In this document: positions 46,695-57,725 of the stretch, piece by piece
Layout of the letters: each line of letters opens with the position of its first letter
Position numbering within the stretch: the first letter of the stretch is position 1
From: Citrus sinensis
Taxonomy: Eukaryota > Streptophyta > Magnoliopsida > Sapindales > Rutaceae
Direction: 5' to 3'
Assembly (NCBI RefSeq): GCF_022201045.2
Contig: NC_068559.1
Coordinates: 19,909,501-19,973,500 of the forward strand
DNA length: 64,000 nucleotides
Notes under the pieces: model-generated
Databases searched by the model: none
The model's input: the letters and a program-made list of their open reading frames with translations, nothing else
Told to the model about the DNA's origin: nothing
Made by a program: the position numbers and the translations under genes

Positions 46695-46705
46695 GTGAGA
46701 GACAG

Positions 46706-46740
<35 letters not shown>

Positions 46741-47131
46741 TTACAATATTTTCTTGAACAACGGATCTTGTTTAAATTAAATAAAGGCATGTTCAATTTT
46801 CAACAAACCAATTCCAAATTGAACATCCAGACTTAACAAATGATGTTTCAGGATCTTGTTTTCCCGCATAGATATAATTTCTCTGAATAAGTAGTATATG
46901 GGGAATTTAATTCATAACAACCTTGGTTTATGAGGCCACACAATGGCACAGATCAAATTATAGGCTCTTTCAGATTTTTTGAATAAAATAAACACAATTA
47001 TATATATATTTTAAATTCATAACAACCTTCTGAAGTCACACAATGGCACAAATTAAATTATAGGTTCTTTTAGATTTTTCGTATAAAATAAGTAGAATTA
47101 ATGATAAGGGACCTAAAGATTTGCCAAAGTG

Positions 47132-47359
47132 TATTTATATATATATAGTATGGGTACTTGCTTTTTTTTTAATACAGACACGCTTTTAAACTGTGGAGTT
47201 TAATAAGTTTATTTTTTAATGAATTATAAAGTCACGCGGTTTAAAAGAGTTAAAATCTAAACTCTATTAAACTTGTTAATTTTAAAGTATGTCCGTATGA
47301 AAAAAAAAAAAAAAAGCTTCCACACTAGAGAAGGATTCTATGTATATGTGTGTGTGTGA
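47132..47359. other. Junction between the two EPFL9 duplication units
   Basis: A short AT-rich segment with a poly(A) run near 47300-47315 and a GT microsatellite (about 47346-47360). I found no counterpart elsewhere in the window. Confidence 0.4.
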
Positions 47360-48544
47360 TATGCTGCAAGAGACCAAGCACATACAACATGACATGCAGC
47401 TGGTAGCACTTGAAAAATTAAAATGGGGTTCCTCTAGCTAATATTTCCTCGTAGCTTTTGTGAAAAATTAATTTTCTGGCTTTGTTTTATTAGTTTCAGT
47501 TTTGCCTGTATGTGTGCAAATAAATGGATTCAAACAAAGTTGCCCATGTGACCCCTTTTGTTAGCTTATGTGTAACTCTTTTTAATTTTGGGACCACGTC
47601 CATGTGCCCACTTGCAGAGTTTTGCTATCCATCTGGGCATCTGGCTTCAAGTACGTATATTTCATTTCATCACTCTTCAAAGTTTAATCAGCCCCATTTA
47701 CCCAATGTCTAATTTACCCATATGCCCAAAACCCTAAATAATTAAATTAATACAAATATATACAAGCATCGTATTTGTATATGCCTCTATCTAGTCTTTT
47801 CCAACAGTTGCTGTTGTGGCTTGGCTTAATAGCTAGCTTCTAGGTGGCTTCACATCAAAGCAATCACAGTGCTTTTGAATCTGATGAGTGCTGTTTACAG
47901 AATCAAATTTTTTAGTCCTAGCTTGGGAAACTAGACAGAATTTGTGAAAAGGAATTTGAATACTGAAACACTATATGTACTTATTTGTGTATTATATACA
48001 ATGTAGATACATTTATGTATATAATTATATACATATCTTACCTCAATGACCACCCTTTACTTATCTTGCATGTGAGGTTACAGTTCTTGTGAACTATAAT
48101 CTGTTTTGCTATTCAATTAGAGACAAGAAGGTTGAAAAAAAAAAAATTTGGACCATCAAGATAACCTTTCTTTATCTCTCAAATCATTGAAGAAAACATA
48201 CATATCATGCACAATAACAATTCACCAAACACTTAATTAATTGATGATATTTTTCTTCAAGAAATTAAACTCGATTTGCATGATATAATCGCAGAGCTGA
48301 AAATTTATGTGCGTCAAAATGGACACTACCGACGAACGTGAATTAATACTCATGTAATAACATTGTTCAGACAAAACCAGAGTTGGATTGTACGAGAAGA
48401 AATTAAAAGATAATTTCAGGTTCTTACACGACACCGACTCCAAGACTTTTCGATTCAGAAACTCAACCGTAAAATCAACCTTACAATTAATTAATAAATT
48501 TTTTGATCTAGCCAGCCAGTAACTGATTATTAATTAATTGATTA

Positions 48545-48897
48545 CCGATGAGACACATTTGTGATGGGAAGCACTGTTGATAGAGTCGTTTCCTTCATCT
48601 GGAACTTGTTCAGGTCTACACTTTATTTGCAACCTCCACATTCATTACAAGTGCAAGTTACCGCTGTCGATCCAATCATCAATCTTCTTCAATTCCTATT
48701 CATTACCTTTGCTTCTCTGCTTTCATATATATATAAACACCAAAATGCATGTTTCAATGAAAAGTTTTTACATCAAAACAAGAAAAGAATTCAAACCAGT
48801 GAATGCAAATTACATAATTAATACCTTGAAATGAACTGGAGATGAAGGAGAGAAGCTTTGATGATGAGGAAGTGTCACTTGATTTAGAACCTGCAAA
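48545..48897 (-). pseudogene. EPFL9 pseudogene (tandem copy)
   Basis: Exon 3-like (about 48545-48720) and exon 2-like (about 48831-48897) sequences match the intact gene, but at least five breaks are visible. No signal-peptide exon follows before homology stops near 48993. The exon 3 acceptor AG is lost (ATATATG instead of ATATAG). A Ser codon upstream of the mature peptide has become TGA. One base is missing after the GGTTGCAAATA block, giving an immediate TAA. The C-terminal cysteine codons are altered. Several cysteine codons are still readable, so the copy is relatively young. Confidence 0.92.
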
Positions 48898-49099
48898 GTT
48901 ATAAGAGCATTTTCTGATATTAAGAAAAATGTGTATGACAAATAATAGTAATAATAATAAGAATTGATAATATGAGAAAGTGGGTCGAATTATATATTGT
49001 TAGAAAATATGTGTTCTTTTTCAATAAGGATTTCTTAGGGAACCATTCTATGATGCCATAATTAAAATCATTATATTAATATTCTATTTAAACATGAAT

Positions 49100-49990
49100 T
49101 ACGTAAATAAAATATAAAACATATAAATTTAACATAAAATTTTGTAAATCAGTATTAAGTACAAAATAGAACATGAACTATGTAAATGGAATATAAGACT
49201 TGTAAATGAAAGGTAAAATAAGTAAATTAACATAAGAGTGGCAAATTGTTTATATCAATGACAAACAAAACAAAAACTTACAAATATAAAATAAAACTTA
49301 AAAAATCAACCATAAGTCAAATAAAACATAAATTAAGTAAATTAAACATAAGATTTCATGGATAACAAAGGAGTAGTAAATTGATGTATTATTAGTAAAC
49401 AAAATCAAAACTTATAAATGTAACATAAAATTTGTAAATCAACACTAAGTGTAAAATAAAACATAATTATATAAATGAAGCATATATAATACATTTAAAT
49501 AGAGGGTAAAACAAAAAAAAAAATAGAAGAGTGATAAATTGGTGTATTATTGATAAACAAAATGAAAACTCGTAAATCAATATTAAATGTAAAATAAAAC
49601 ATTGTGCAAATGGAACATAATACTTGTAAATGAAAGGTAAAAGAACTACATTAACATAGGAGCGATAAATTGATGTATTATTGATAAATAAAACAAAAAC
49701 TTACAAATATAACATAAAACTTGTAATCAACATTAAATATGAAAAAATATAAATTATGTAAATGAAACATAAGAACAATAAATAGTAGCTAAAATAAGTA
49801 AATTCACATATGAGTGGTAAATTGGAATATTATTAATAAACAAAACAAAAACTTATAGATGTAACATAAAAGCTGTAAATCAATATTAACTGTAAAATAA
49901 AATATAAATTATGTAAATAAAACATAAGACTTGTAAATGAAAGGTAAAATAAATTAATTAATATAAGAATTATTAAAAAAATAAAAACTC
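49100..49990. repeat. AT-rich tandem repeat, unit about 130-160 bp
   Basis: Roughly six diverged copies are recognisable by recurring blocks: AAACAAAACAAAAACTTA, TGTAACATAAAA, TTGTAAATCAA, GTAAAATAAAACATAA and TGTAAATGAAAGGTAAAATAAG. The block containing AACAAAA..AACTTA recurs near 49265, 49397, 49554, 49687 and 49837. It is non-coding and very A-rich on the plus strand, like a small satellite array or the repeat region of a transposon. Confidence 0.75.
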
Positions 49991-50879
49991 ATTATAATAA
50001 TGATTACCTTATGATTTGCTGATTTTGTTTCTAAATTGAATAATGATATTTTTATATTTATGTAATACATGTGATGGTAGATGTGAAATATTATTAAGAA
50101 TAAAATTTATTCTCAAAATTAGAATTTGAAAAACTATTCTTTTCATGTATTTCATTTTTCAAAGTTTTTTGTAACATAAAGTGATTCTCCTAACCTTTTT
50201 GATAGTAACCCCAAATGATCTTTTAAGTACAAGTAAGAAGTAAAGTTTAAAACTACATGAAATATGTAAAAGCAGAAAATTAAATCCAATTTTATAAATA
50301 TATTATATATGTCTAGTATTATAAGAATATCTTTTCTTTTTCTTTTTTTTGTATTGATCCACATCAAGAAAAATAATTTTGCTTAATTAACATGTAACAA
50401 CACTATGATAGAAAATTTTAAAAAAAAAAACATAATGAATGTCCTAGAATGAATATATAACTTATGGTTGAATCTATTCAATAAAACTTATTCTAATTAT
50501 TTTCCATGTAATTTTTTTGTTTCCAACTGATGACTGACTTTTTTCTTTGTTTAATTACATTAAATGAATAAACTATTTTTTATTTACTGAAAGTTTAATA
50601 TGGACTTACATGTTATATGTTATTTTTACAAAAAAATTTTTTACAAATTTAAAACACTAATTTACTATTTTTATATTAATCTACTTGTTTTACCTTCTAT
50701 TTATTAGTTTTATTTGTAATTTACAAAATTTATATTTATCATGGCATTGATACCCTCACTTTAATCATGAAATAATAAAATTTTCCTCCCTAGCATTTTT
50801 TTATCTTTAGGAGGATTCATCTTTGAGGAATAATTAATTTTCCTTTTAGGACTTAATTTATTCTAGGATGAATAAAACT
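49991..50879. other. AT-rich insertion DNA, no gene seen
   Basis: This lies between the tandem repeats and the Copia relic within the insertion that broke duplication unit B. It may belong to the Copia 5' LTR or to another element. No boundaries could be read. Confidence 0.35.
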
Positions 50880-52500
50880 TATATAAGAAATAATCACTAT
50901 ATAAGTAGATTGAGTTTTTTTGTTTGCATAACACAATAATCAGTTTTTTTTTTTTTAAGTAAACAGTTTTTAGTGTGAAAGGAACAATATATCTATTGAG
51001 AGATTGAGTGTTATTGATGTTTTGGTGTGAGAAAAATACTAGAGTGACTGTAATAATTTTTTACATAATAGATTTTTCTCATATCGTCCTTGGCGCTTGT
51101 TGTTTTTCTTTAGTATAGGGGCTTTCCACGTAAATTATTGTGTTGTATGATTGGTTTTATTTTCTATCTATTTTTTTTATTTTTATTTTTTATATTTTTG
51201 CTTTCAAGATCTTGGATGGAATTAAAATTCCTTAACACGTATTGTCAGAGCTAAGGCTGTTACGCGAAGCGATTATATTTACAAATAAATTTTTAAATTT
51301 GTGAGAATTGAGGTGAAAAGTTTGATGGAACAATTAATTTTGGCTTGTGGCAAATTCAAGTTAAGGGTATATTGATTCAATTAGGGATACACACGGGCAA
51401 GTCATTCCCTACTTCTAGCAATGATTCTGGAAAATCTATTATTATGATCAATGAAGATTGGAAAGCATTGGATGAAAGAACTACAAATGATATACGAACA
51501 TGTCTAGCTAAGAATGTTCTTACAAATGTAGGAAAAATTCTTTCAGCAAGAGAACTTTGGGAGAGACTAGGAAATTTGTATCAGATGAATCTTTAATTGT
51601 TTGTACCTTAAGGAATGATTTCACATGATGATAGTGGTTTAAGGTGCAAAAGTTTTTGATCATCTTAATGTTTTCAATGGTATCGTGATATAACTAGAAG
51701 CAATTGGAGGTAAAATTAAAGACAAGGAAAAGGCACTTAGGCTATTTTGGTCTCTTTTCTAATTTCCTACAAGCATTTGTCGCCTATTTTGATGCATGAG
51801 AAGGAGACTATAGATCTTGAGAAGTTACTAATACTCTACTTTCAAAACAAAAAAGGCTGAGTAGTAGAAGTAATGAAGCTTCTGATGATATGGCATTGAC
51901 ATTTGGTAACTGAAAGAAAAATAAATTCAAAAAGAAAGGAGTATGTTGGTTGTGTGGACAATTAGGACAACTTAAAAGAAATTATCATAAAGTAAATAGA
52001 GTAAGTTCGGTAAATGGCTCTAAGTTAGTATATGAAGATACTAATAGTATCGCTAGTAAAAAGTCTCTCATTATTGTGGGAGATGATGGTCCCTTGTAAT
52101 AAATGACGAAGACATCCTTATGGTAAGCCGCCAGTGCCATGGAAGAATATGTGTCACTACTAACGGTCCACAAGATTTGCACACAAGGCTTGGTTTAACA
52201 TTTATGCAAGGTATGTAGTGGAGTATTTTATATTGATGGCTATGGACTCTCAAATAAGCTAAACATGAGAGTAGGTATTTTCAAGAAGGCGATTGACATG
52301 TGTCGAATACATATGCTCTAAATAAGATAGAGTGTAATAATTCTTAGTATAGTAAAATATGACTGCTAGATAGAAGATAGGATTTTACCTATAATAGAAT
52401 GATTTCCATAAACTCGATGTGAATGTGGTTTTAGTGGAGATGACATGGTTATATGGATACACGATAAATTATTTTTTGTCGTGTAATTGCATTTAAAGCA
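50880..52500 (+). mobile_element. Decayed Copia-type retrotransposon (LTR part, gag, zinc knuckle)
   Basis: A TATA-type motif (ACTATATAAGTAG, about 50909) and CCACGTAAATTATTGTGTTG (about 51127) resemble Copia LTR R/U5 sequence. GTATTGTCAGAGCT (about 51239) is a degraded initiator-Met primer-binding site. A gag-like frame follows at 51345-51596 (DEDWKALDER-type block seen as NEDWKALDERT, then CLAKNVLTNVGK and ARELWERLGNLYQ). A worn zinc knuckle is at about 51948-51990 (CWLCGQLGQLKRN). Stops and gaps follow; no integrase or reverse transcriptase was recognised and no 3' LTR is visible. Confidence 0.65.
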
Positions 52501-52840
52501 AAATTCAAAAGGCCTGGTGAGTGAGAGAGATATTATATATATTATTTTATAATATTTGCTTCATCAATGGATCTTGTTTAAATTAAAAAAAAAAAGCATG
52601 TTCAGTTTTCAATAAACCAATTCTAAATTGAGCATCCAGACTTAGGAAATGATGTTTCAGGATCTTGTTTTCCCACATAGATATAATTTCTCTGAATAAG
52701 TAGTATATGGGGAATTAAAATTCCTAACAACCTTGGTTTATAAGGCCACACAATGACAAATAAATTTATAGGCTCTTTCAGATTTTTTATATAAAATAAA
52801 CAGAATTAATGATTGAGGACTTAAAAGTTTGCCAAAGTGA

Positions 52841-53465
52841 CGGAAGCAAATAATATCTGCGTTAGTGGACCAAAAAAAAAATGAGAAGTTAAAATTAAAT
52901 CATTTATGGCTTGATTTAATAAATTTAAGCCTGCTTAAGATTGAGGTGAATAATTTTTAATTTATAGAAAAATGATTGTGTTAGCTAATAAAATGTGACA
53001 GTTATAATGAAATAATATAATTAATTTTCTAAGAATTTGTAAAAAAATTATCGGTCCGACCGATCTGTGGTTTGCATAAAATGATAAAAACACGTATGAG
53101 TAAGAAAACAAAAGTTGGGCCCAAACCCATGAACAGGCCCAGGTATCTTGTTAGCCCAAAGATTGCCGTGTCCTTTGGATTATCGTTACAAGCCGCCACG
53201 GTTTAAAAACAGTTAGGCTTCCCGCTTCTTGAAGAATACCAAACCTTGCCGCCTACACTTCATCAAGTCCTCCTCAAAACAATCCTTTTCCTTTCACCAC
53301 CAATCTCTCCCTTCTCCAAAATCACTCCCCAAAAGTAAAGCATCCATCTGTCTTCTATATTACCACCATGTCGCTTCTTCACAATCCTGTCAATACCATT
53401 TCCCATTTCTCATTTTATAATAATCAACTCGATCGTCACATTCTTTCTATCTTGACAATCACAAA
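52841..53465 (+). promoter_or_regulatory. NS2 upstream region
   Basis: Spacer and promoter of the asparaginyl-tRNA synthetase gene. The last 250 bp become C-rich with pyrimidine clusters (about 53255-53340), typical of a plant 5' leader. No convincing TATA box was seen; GGTTTAAAAACAG near 53200 is the nearest AT-rich candidate. Confidence 0.35.
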
Positions 53466-56400
53466 ATGGCCGCTTCCCAAGAAGAAATTGCTTTGACCAC
53501 CACCACCGCCACCCCGGTGACTCTCACGTGGAGGTACTCGAACCGGGTACTTCTAAAAACCATTCTTGAATCCGGCGATGGAGGGCTGGGATTGCTGAAC
53601 GAGAGAGTGGTGATTGGTGGGTGGGTTAAGACTTCGAAAGAAGTGAAGAAAGAGCCTATGCCTCCCCCGCCGGCAGATGATGCAGCGGCAACGAGTTCCA
53701 AGGAGAAAGAGAAAGAGAAAGAGAAAGACGTGAGCTGTGTGGAGATTCTTCAATCAAGAATCCCATTTTTCAGGACAATAATCAGGGTTCTTGGTGGTAG
53801 CGCTGGCATTTCCAACAATGTCCCTCTTCGCGAGAAGTTGGAGGCTTTGGTTCCTAAGCCACCGCCGCCTTCCACTGTTTTCTTGCAAGTCAGTGATGGT
53901 TCTTGTGTGGCTAGTCTTCAGGTACAAAAATGTCATGTAGTTTATCTGCTTGTTGAAATTCTCTGTTGCTTTTAAAAGACTTGACAGTGAGAATACGTGT
54001 TAAGAGACTTTAATTGATTAAAGTTGTTTCTGAAAAAATTCATAGCTACTTCATGTTCACTCCTTTGACTGCTTTTACAAACTCTCAGGTTGTGGTGGAA
54101 TCCACTTTAGTTTCCCCTAGCAAAATCCGGCCTATTGGAACTTGTCTAATGGTTGAAGGTGTACTGAAGCAGCCGTCAGTTCAAGGGAAACACGCTGTTG
54201 AACTAAAAGTAGAGAAAATTCTTCACATTGGGACAGTTGATCATGATAAATATCCATTATCAAGGAAGCGACTTCCCATGGATATGTTGCGGGATTCTGC
54301 CCATTTTCGTCCTCGTACAACAACGGTAGCTTGTGCATCAATTCCTCTTCTGTCTGTCCTGTCTCATTTGAATTGTTTGTCGAATGTTATAGCTAGGAAG
54401 TATGACATCTTGTGCTTACTTAGCTTTGTCTAAATGCTCATCCATCTATCTGATTAAGCATGTTTTGCATTCTGCAGGTGGCATCTGTTATGCGAATCCG
54501 TAGTTCCCTGACTCATGCAACTCACACATTCTTCCAAAACCATGGGTTTCTGTATGTTCAAGTGCCCGTTATCACAACCACAGACTCTGAAGGATTTAGT
54601 GAGAAGTTCCAGGTTACTACTCTTTTTGACAAGAGAGAAAAAGAGGGGCCGAAAACTGCTAAAGATATTGAAGGTGTTAACCTTGACATTTTGAAGGCTT
54701 CGATAAAGGAAAAAAGCAACAAAGTTGAAGAACTCAAGAGAAGTGAAAGCAATAGGGAGGCACTCATTGCTGCAGTTCAGGATTTACGGAAAACAAATGA
54801 ACTAGTATCACACCTAGAATCAAGAGACAAACTATTACAAGCGCCTTCAGTTAAGACTGATAAAGTTAACTTTTCTGAAGATTTCTTCTCTCGCCAAACA
54901 TATCTTACTGTTTCTGGTCGCCTTCATTTGGAGAGTTATGCATGTGCCCTTGGAAATGTTTACTCGTTCGGACCCAGATTTCGAGCAGAGAAAAAGGAAT
55001 CTTCAAAACATGCAGCAGAGATGTTGATGGTTGAGACTGAAATAGCTTTTTCACAATTAGAGGTATTAAACCTTGACCTTATATTTTCAAGTATCTCTGC
55101 TATTTACTTTTATATGCTTTTACACATTTCTGCCTTCAAGCTGCATTATTTATCAGACCTCATGCAAAAATACTCTTCATTACTTATTTTTCCTTTTAGC
55201 AAAGAAATCTAAGTTTTGAAGCTATTGCTGAACATTTTATCCTCATTTTTCTGATCAATTGACAACGTGAGGAGCTTTTTAGAATTCCTTTCAGTTTTGT
55301 GTAGTTTATAAACAAGGGATTCTCATGTACACATGATATGCCTTGGGTGGCAGACCATTTGCACTGTAGATAAAGCTTGTGGTTGCCAGTAAAATTTCTA
55401 TAGAATTTTAAAGATAATCAGAATTTTGTTTGGTAGTTCTCAGTTGAAAAATTTTATAACAACTGGCTAAAAACGTTGTGGATTTCATAGGATGCCGTGA
55501 AATGTGCGGATGACTATTTCAAGTTTCTCTGCAAATGGATATTGGAAGATTGCTCAAAAGATCTGGAATTTGTCTCAAAACGAATTGACATGACCTGTAT
55601 TGATCGTCTGCAGTCAGTGATATCAAGTTCTTTTGAAAAAATCACCTATACAGAAGCAGTGAAGGCTTTGGAAAAGGTGAAGTTGAACATATCCATTGGT
55701 TGTTTCAATAAACAAGACATATTCACATCAGCATTGTTATAACATAAAGGTTTCTTGTTAACCAGGTCACAGAGAAGATATTTGAGACAAAACTGGAGTG
55801 GGGTGTAGCTCTCACGGCAGAACATCTAAGGTATTCATATTCTGATTTTAGTTTACAATTGCTCTTAGCTGAACTATAGGAGCTAAGGCCTCATCTGGTT
55901 GTTAAAACTTAACATTCTGTTCATGGAATGACAGTTACTTGGCTGATGAGATCTATAAGAGGCCTGTAATCGTATACAATTATCCTAAAGCAGTTAAACC
56001 ATTTTATGTGCGCCTGAATGATGATGGACACACAGTTGCAGCATTTGATATGGTTGTACCAAAGGTAAGCTCAAGATCTTTCCAAACATATGAAGGACCT
56101 CCATTACAAATTATATCCAAGAATGCTAGTTATAAAAATGGAATGCATTTGCTTGCAGGGCGGGACAGTGATTACAGGTAGCCAAAATGAGGAACGCATA
56201 GATATGTTGAATACAAGGTAATTCAATCTTAGGTCAGCTTGTACATAATAAGTTCGTAGATAACATGAGTTAAATTTAGTGGACTTTCTACTGAATGAAG
56301 TTTTGAGCCTTGAAAATGAGGAGAAATTGTTAAAGTGATTTAAGAAATGGCTGAAACCAAAATAGATCTTTATCAAATCTCCTTACTTTTTTTTTTTTTT

Positions 56401-56602
56401 TCCTCTTCTTGTCTTCAGGATCAAGGAACTGGGATTGCCAAGAGAACAGTATGAATGGTATTTGGATCTACGCAGGCATGGAACAGTCAAGCACTCTGGA
56501 TTTAGCTTTGGGTTTGACCTCATGGTTCTCTTCACTACTGGTCTCACCGATGTTAGAGATGCTATCCCTTTTCCTAGAAGCCTGGGGAAAGCCTACAATT
56601 AA
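53466..56602 (+). CDS. NS2: Asparagine--tRNA ligase, cytoplasmic 2 (class II)
   Basis: A 633-residue protein from eight exons: 53466-53921, 54089-54325, 54478-55062, 55491-55676, 55766-55830, 55935-56064, 56159-56217 and 56419-56602; all junctions are GT-AG and in phase. It should charge cytosolic tRNA-Asn. Residues about 35-230 form the OB-fold anticodon-binding part, carrying a Lys/Glu-rich EKEKEKEK insert. The class II core starts near residue 232 (VASVMRIRSSL) and holds a charged helical insertion at about 270-340, placed like a WHEP domain. Motif 2 is RFRAEKKE. Motif 3 reads GFSFGFDLMVLF where canonical enzymes have GLGLERM, so the usual ATP-contacting Arg is absent. RDAIPFPRS closes the domain. 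This is the plant SYNC2 lineage, At3g07420 in Arabidopsis. Confidence 0.94.
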
Positions 56603-56903
56603 CTGGACTCCCAGCAGAATACAACTCCAAAAAGAAGAAAATTCTTTGTTTAGCTTTCCAATTCCCAGATTGCAAACAGAAATGAAAAATGTCATGTAAA
56701 TATATTTGTGGAGATGTGAAACAAAGGAGGCATTCCATATCATACTTGTATTGTTTCACTTGTTTTATGCTTAGTTCATCTAAATGTACACAGGTGAATG
56801 TAAATGCAGAAAATTACTTGCTGAAATGACCTTGTCTTAAAGTTCATTCATTGTTTTCTTCGAAGAAACTGTCTTTGGCTTAACAAACTAGGATTGGGAA
56901 GAT
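56603..56903. other. Convergent 3' regions of NS2 and the CRRSP gene
   Basis: The two genes end about 300 bp apart on opposite strands, so their 3' UTRs probably abut or overlap. No other feature is visible. Confidence 0.5.
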
Positions 56904-57668
56904 TTAAGGAAAGACGACCACCTTGATGGAAGTATCAGCGAGGGTATTTTTTGAATCAAGAGGGAAGAAAAATGGATACAGCTCATAGCGAACATAACAA
57001 CTACTGTATAGAACCCGACACCCCTTCTTGTTGTTGCAGAAGTTGGGAAAATTTCCAACAGCAATAGCCAAGCACTGAGCACAATCTATCTGAGACAGGT
57101 CCCTAGTGCACTGCACCAAGGCATAAAGTGTCACAAATGGTGAAAGTGTAGTCTCACCTTTGCCAAGTCCTTCGTTCTTCGGCACAACAGCTTGTGATCT
57201 AATCTCGTCCATTAAGGCTCCCAGTTCTTTGTTAAAACTTTTGGGATCTGTCACATTCTCAACGTTGTAGTAGAATATACCAAACGAGGTATCAACTTTC
57301 CCAACAAAATTCTCTGTGTTGTATCGCAAAAAGCAATAGTCATACCAAATCCTGGCATCAGCTTGGTTTACACAACGTTGGCGGATTTGCTTCGCTGCAT
57401 CTTGGATACAGCTCGCGCAATCTTTGCTGTCCACATCTCCTCTGCATTGAGCCAGGCCAAAGACTTTGTCTTGGTCTTTACCATAAGAAGTAGCAATATA
57501 GCCAGTTTTAGCAGTTTCGGCAACTAGTTCAGCCAGCAAATTATCTATGTTTGCTGATATCATGCCATTGCCACTCACGTTAGAGTCCTTATTGCAAAAC
57601 TCTCCCAAAGGATCTGCAGCACAAATGTATAGAAACAGTAAGAGAACAAGACTCTGAACCAAAGCCAT
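56904..57668 (-). CDS. Cysteine-rich repeat secretory protein (two Gnk2/DUF26 domains)
   Basis: A single-exon gene for 254 residues. The N-terminus MALVQSLVLLLFLYICAADP is a clear signal peptide, so the product is secreted to the apoplast. Two Gnk2 (DUF26, stress-antifung) domains follow, at about residues 23-125 and 131-240, each with the diagnostic C-X8-C-X2-C: Cys75, Cys84, Cys87 and Cys187, Cys196, Cys199. There is no transmembrane helix or kinase after the second domain, separating it from cysteine-rich receptor kinases and from plasmodesmata-located proteins. Ginkbilobin-2-type domains bind mannose and several act against fungi; the role of this member is not known from sequence. It lies between NS2 and RABA5b, which as I recall are neighbours in Arabidopsis, so it may be a lineage-specific addition. 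Confidence 0.93.
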   Translation of the reverse strand: MALVQSLVLLLFLYICAADPLGEFCNKDSNVSGNGMISANIDNLLAELVAETAKTGYIATSYGKDQDKVFGLAQCRGDVDSKDCASCIQDAAKQIRQRCVNQADARIWYDYCFLRYNTENFVGKVDTSFGIFYYNVENVTDPKSFNKELGALMDEIRSQAVVPKNEGLGKGETTLSPFVTLYALVQCTRDLSQIDCAQCLAIAVGNFPNFCNNKKGCRVLYSSCYVRYELYPFFFPLDSKNTLADTSIKVVVFP

Positions 57669-57713
57669 GGTTTTGCTTGTTATTTCCGTTGAAACTCCAT
57701 TACATTGAGACTC

Positions 57714-57725
57714 TACTTATAAGAG
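57714..57725 (-). promoter_or_regulatory. TATA-like box of the CRRSP gene
   Basis: CTTATAAGTAG on the minus strand, about 50 bp upstream of the start codon, is a plausible TATA element for a short-leader gene. Confidence 0.4.

Larger units (their letters stand above)
44000..47131. repeat. EPFL9 tandem duplication, unit A
   Basis: This unit carries the intact EPFL9 gene with its downstream flank (44000-45694) and upstream flank (46249-47131). Nearly the whole unit matches 47360-52840 in the same orientation. The common left start is the block ACATGACATGCAGCTGGTAGC, and the common right end is TTGCCAAAGTG. Unit A alone has a 541-bp insertion at 44381-44921 and a small internal duplication at about 46911-47100 (two copies of a segment containing CACACAATGGCACA). 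Confidence 0.85.
47360..52840. repeat. EPFL9 tandem duplication, unit B (disrupted)
   Basis: It matches unit A in two blocks: 47360-48993 (downstream flank, exon 3 and exon 2 remnants) and about 52517-52840 (far upstream flank). Between them about 3.5 kb of AT-rich tandem repeats and a Copia relic replace exon 1 and the proximal promoter. Both units are in the same orientation. Confidence 0.8.

Noticed and set aside
48561-48834. Two overlapping plus-strand frames over EPFL9 copy B
   Set aside because: They are antisense to the pseudogene exon and intron sequence and have no family resemblance.
54558-54767. 69-codon minus-strand frame
   Set aside because: Antisense to exon 3 of NS2.
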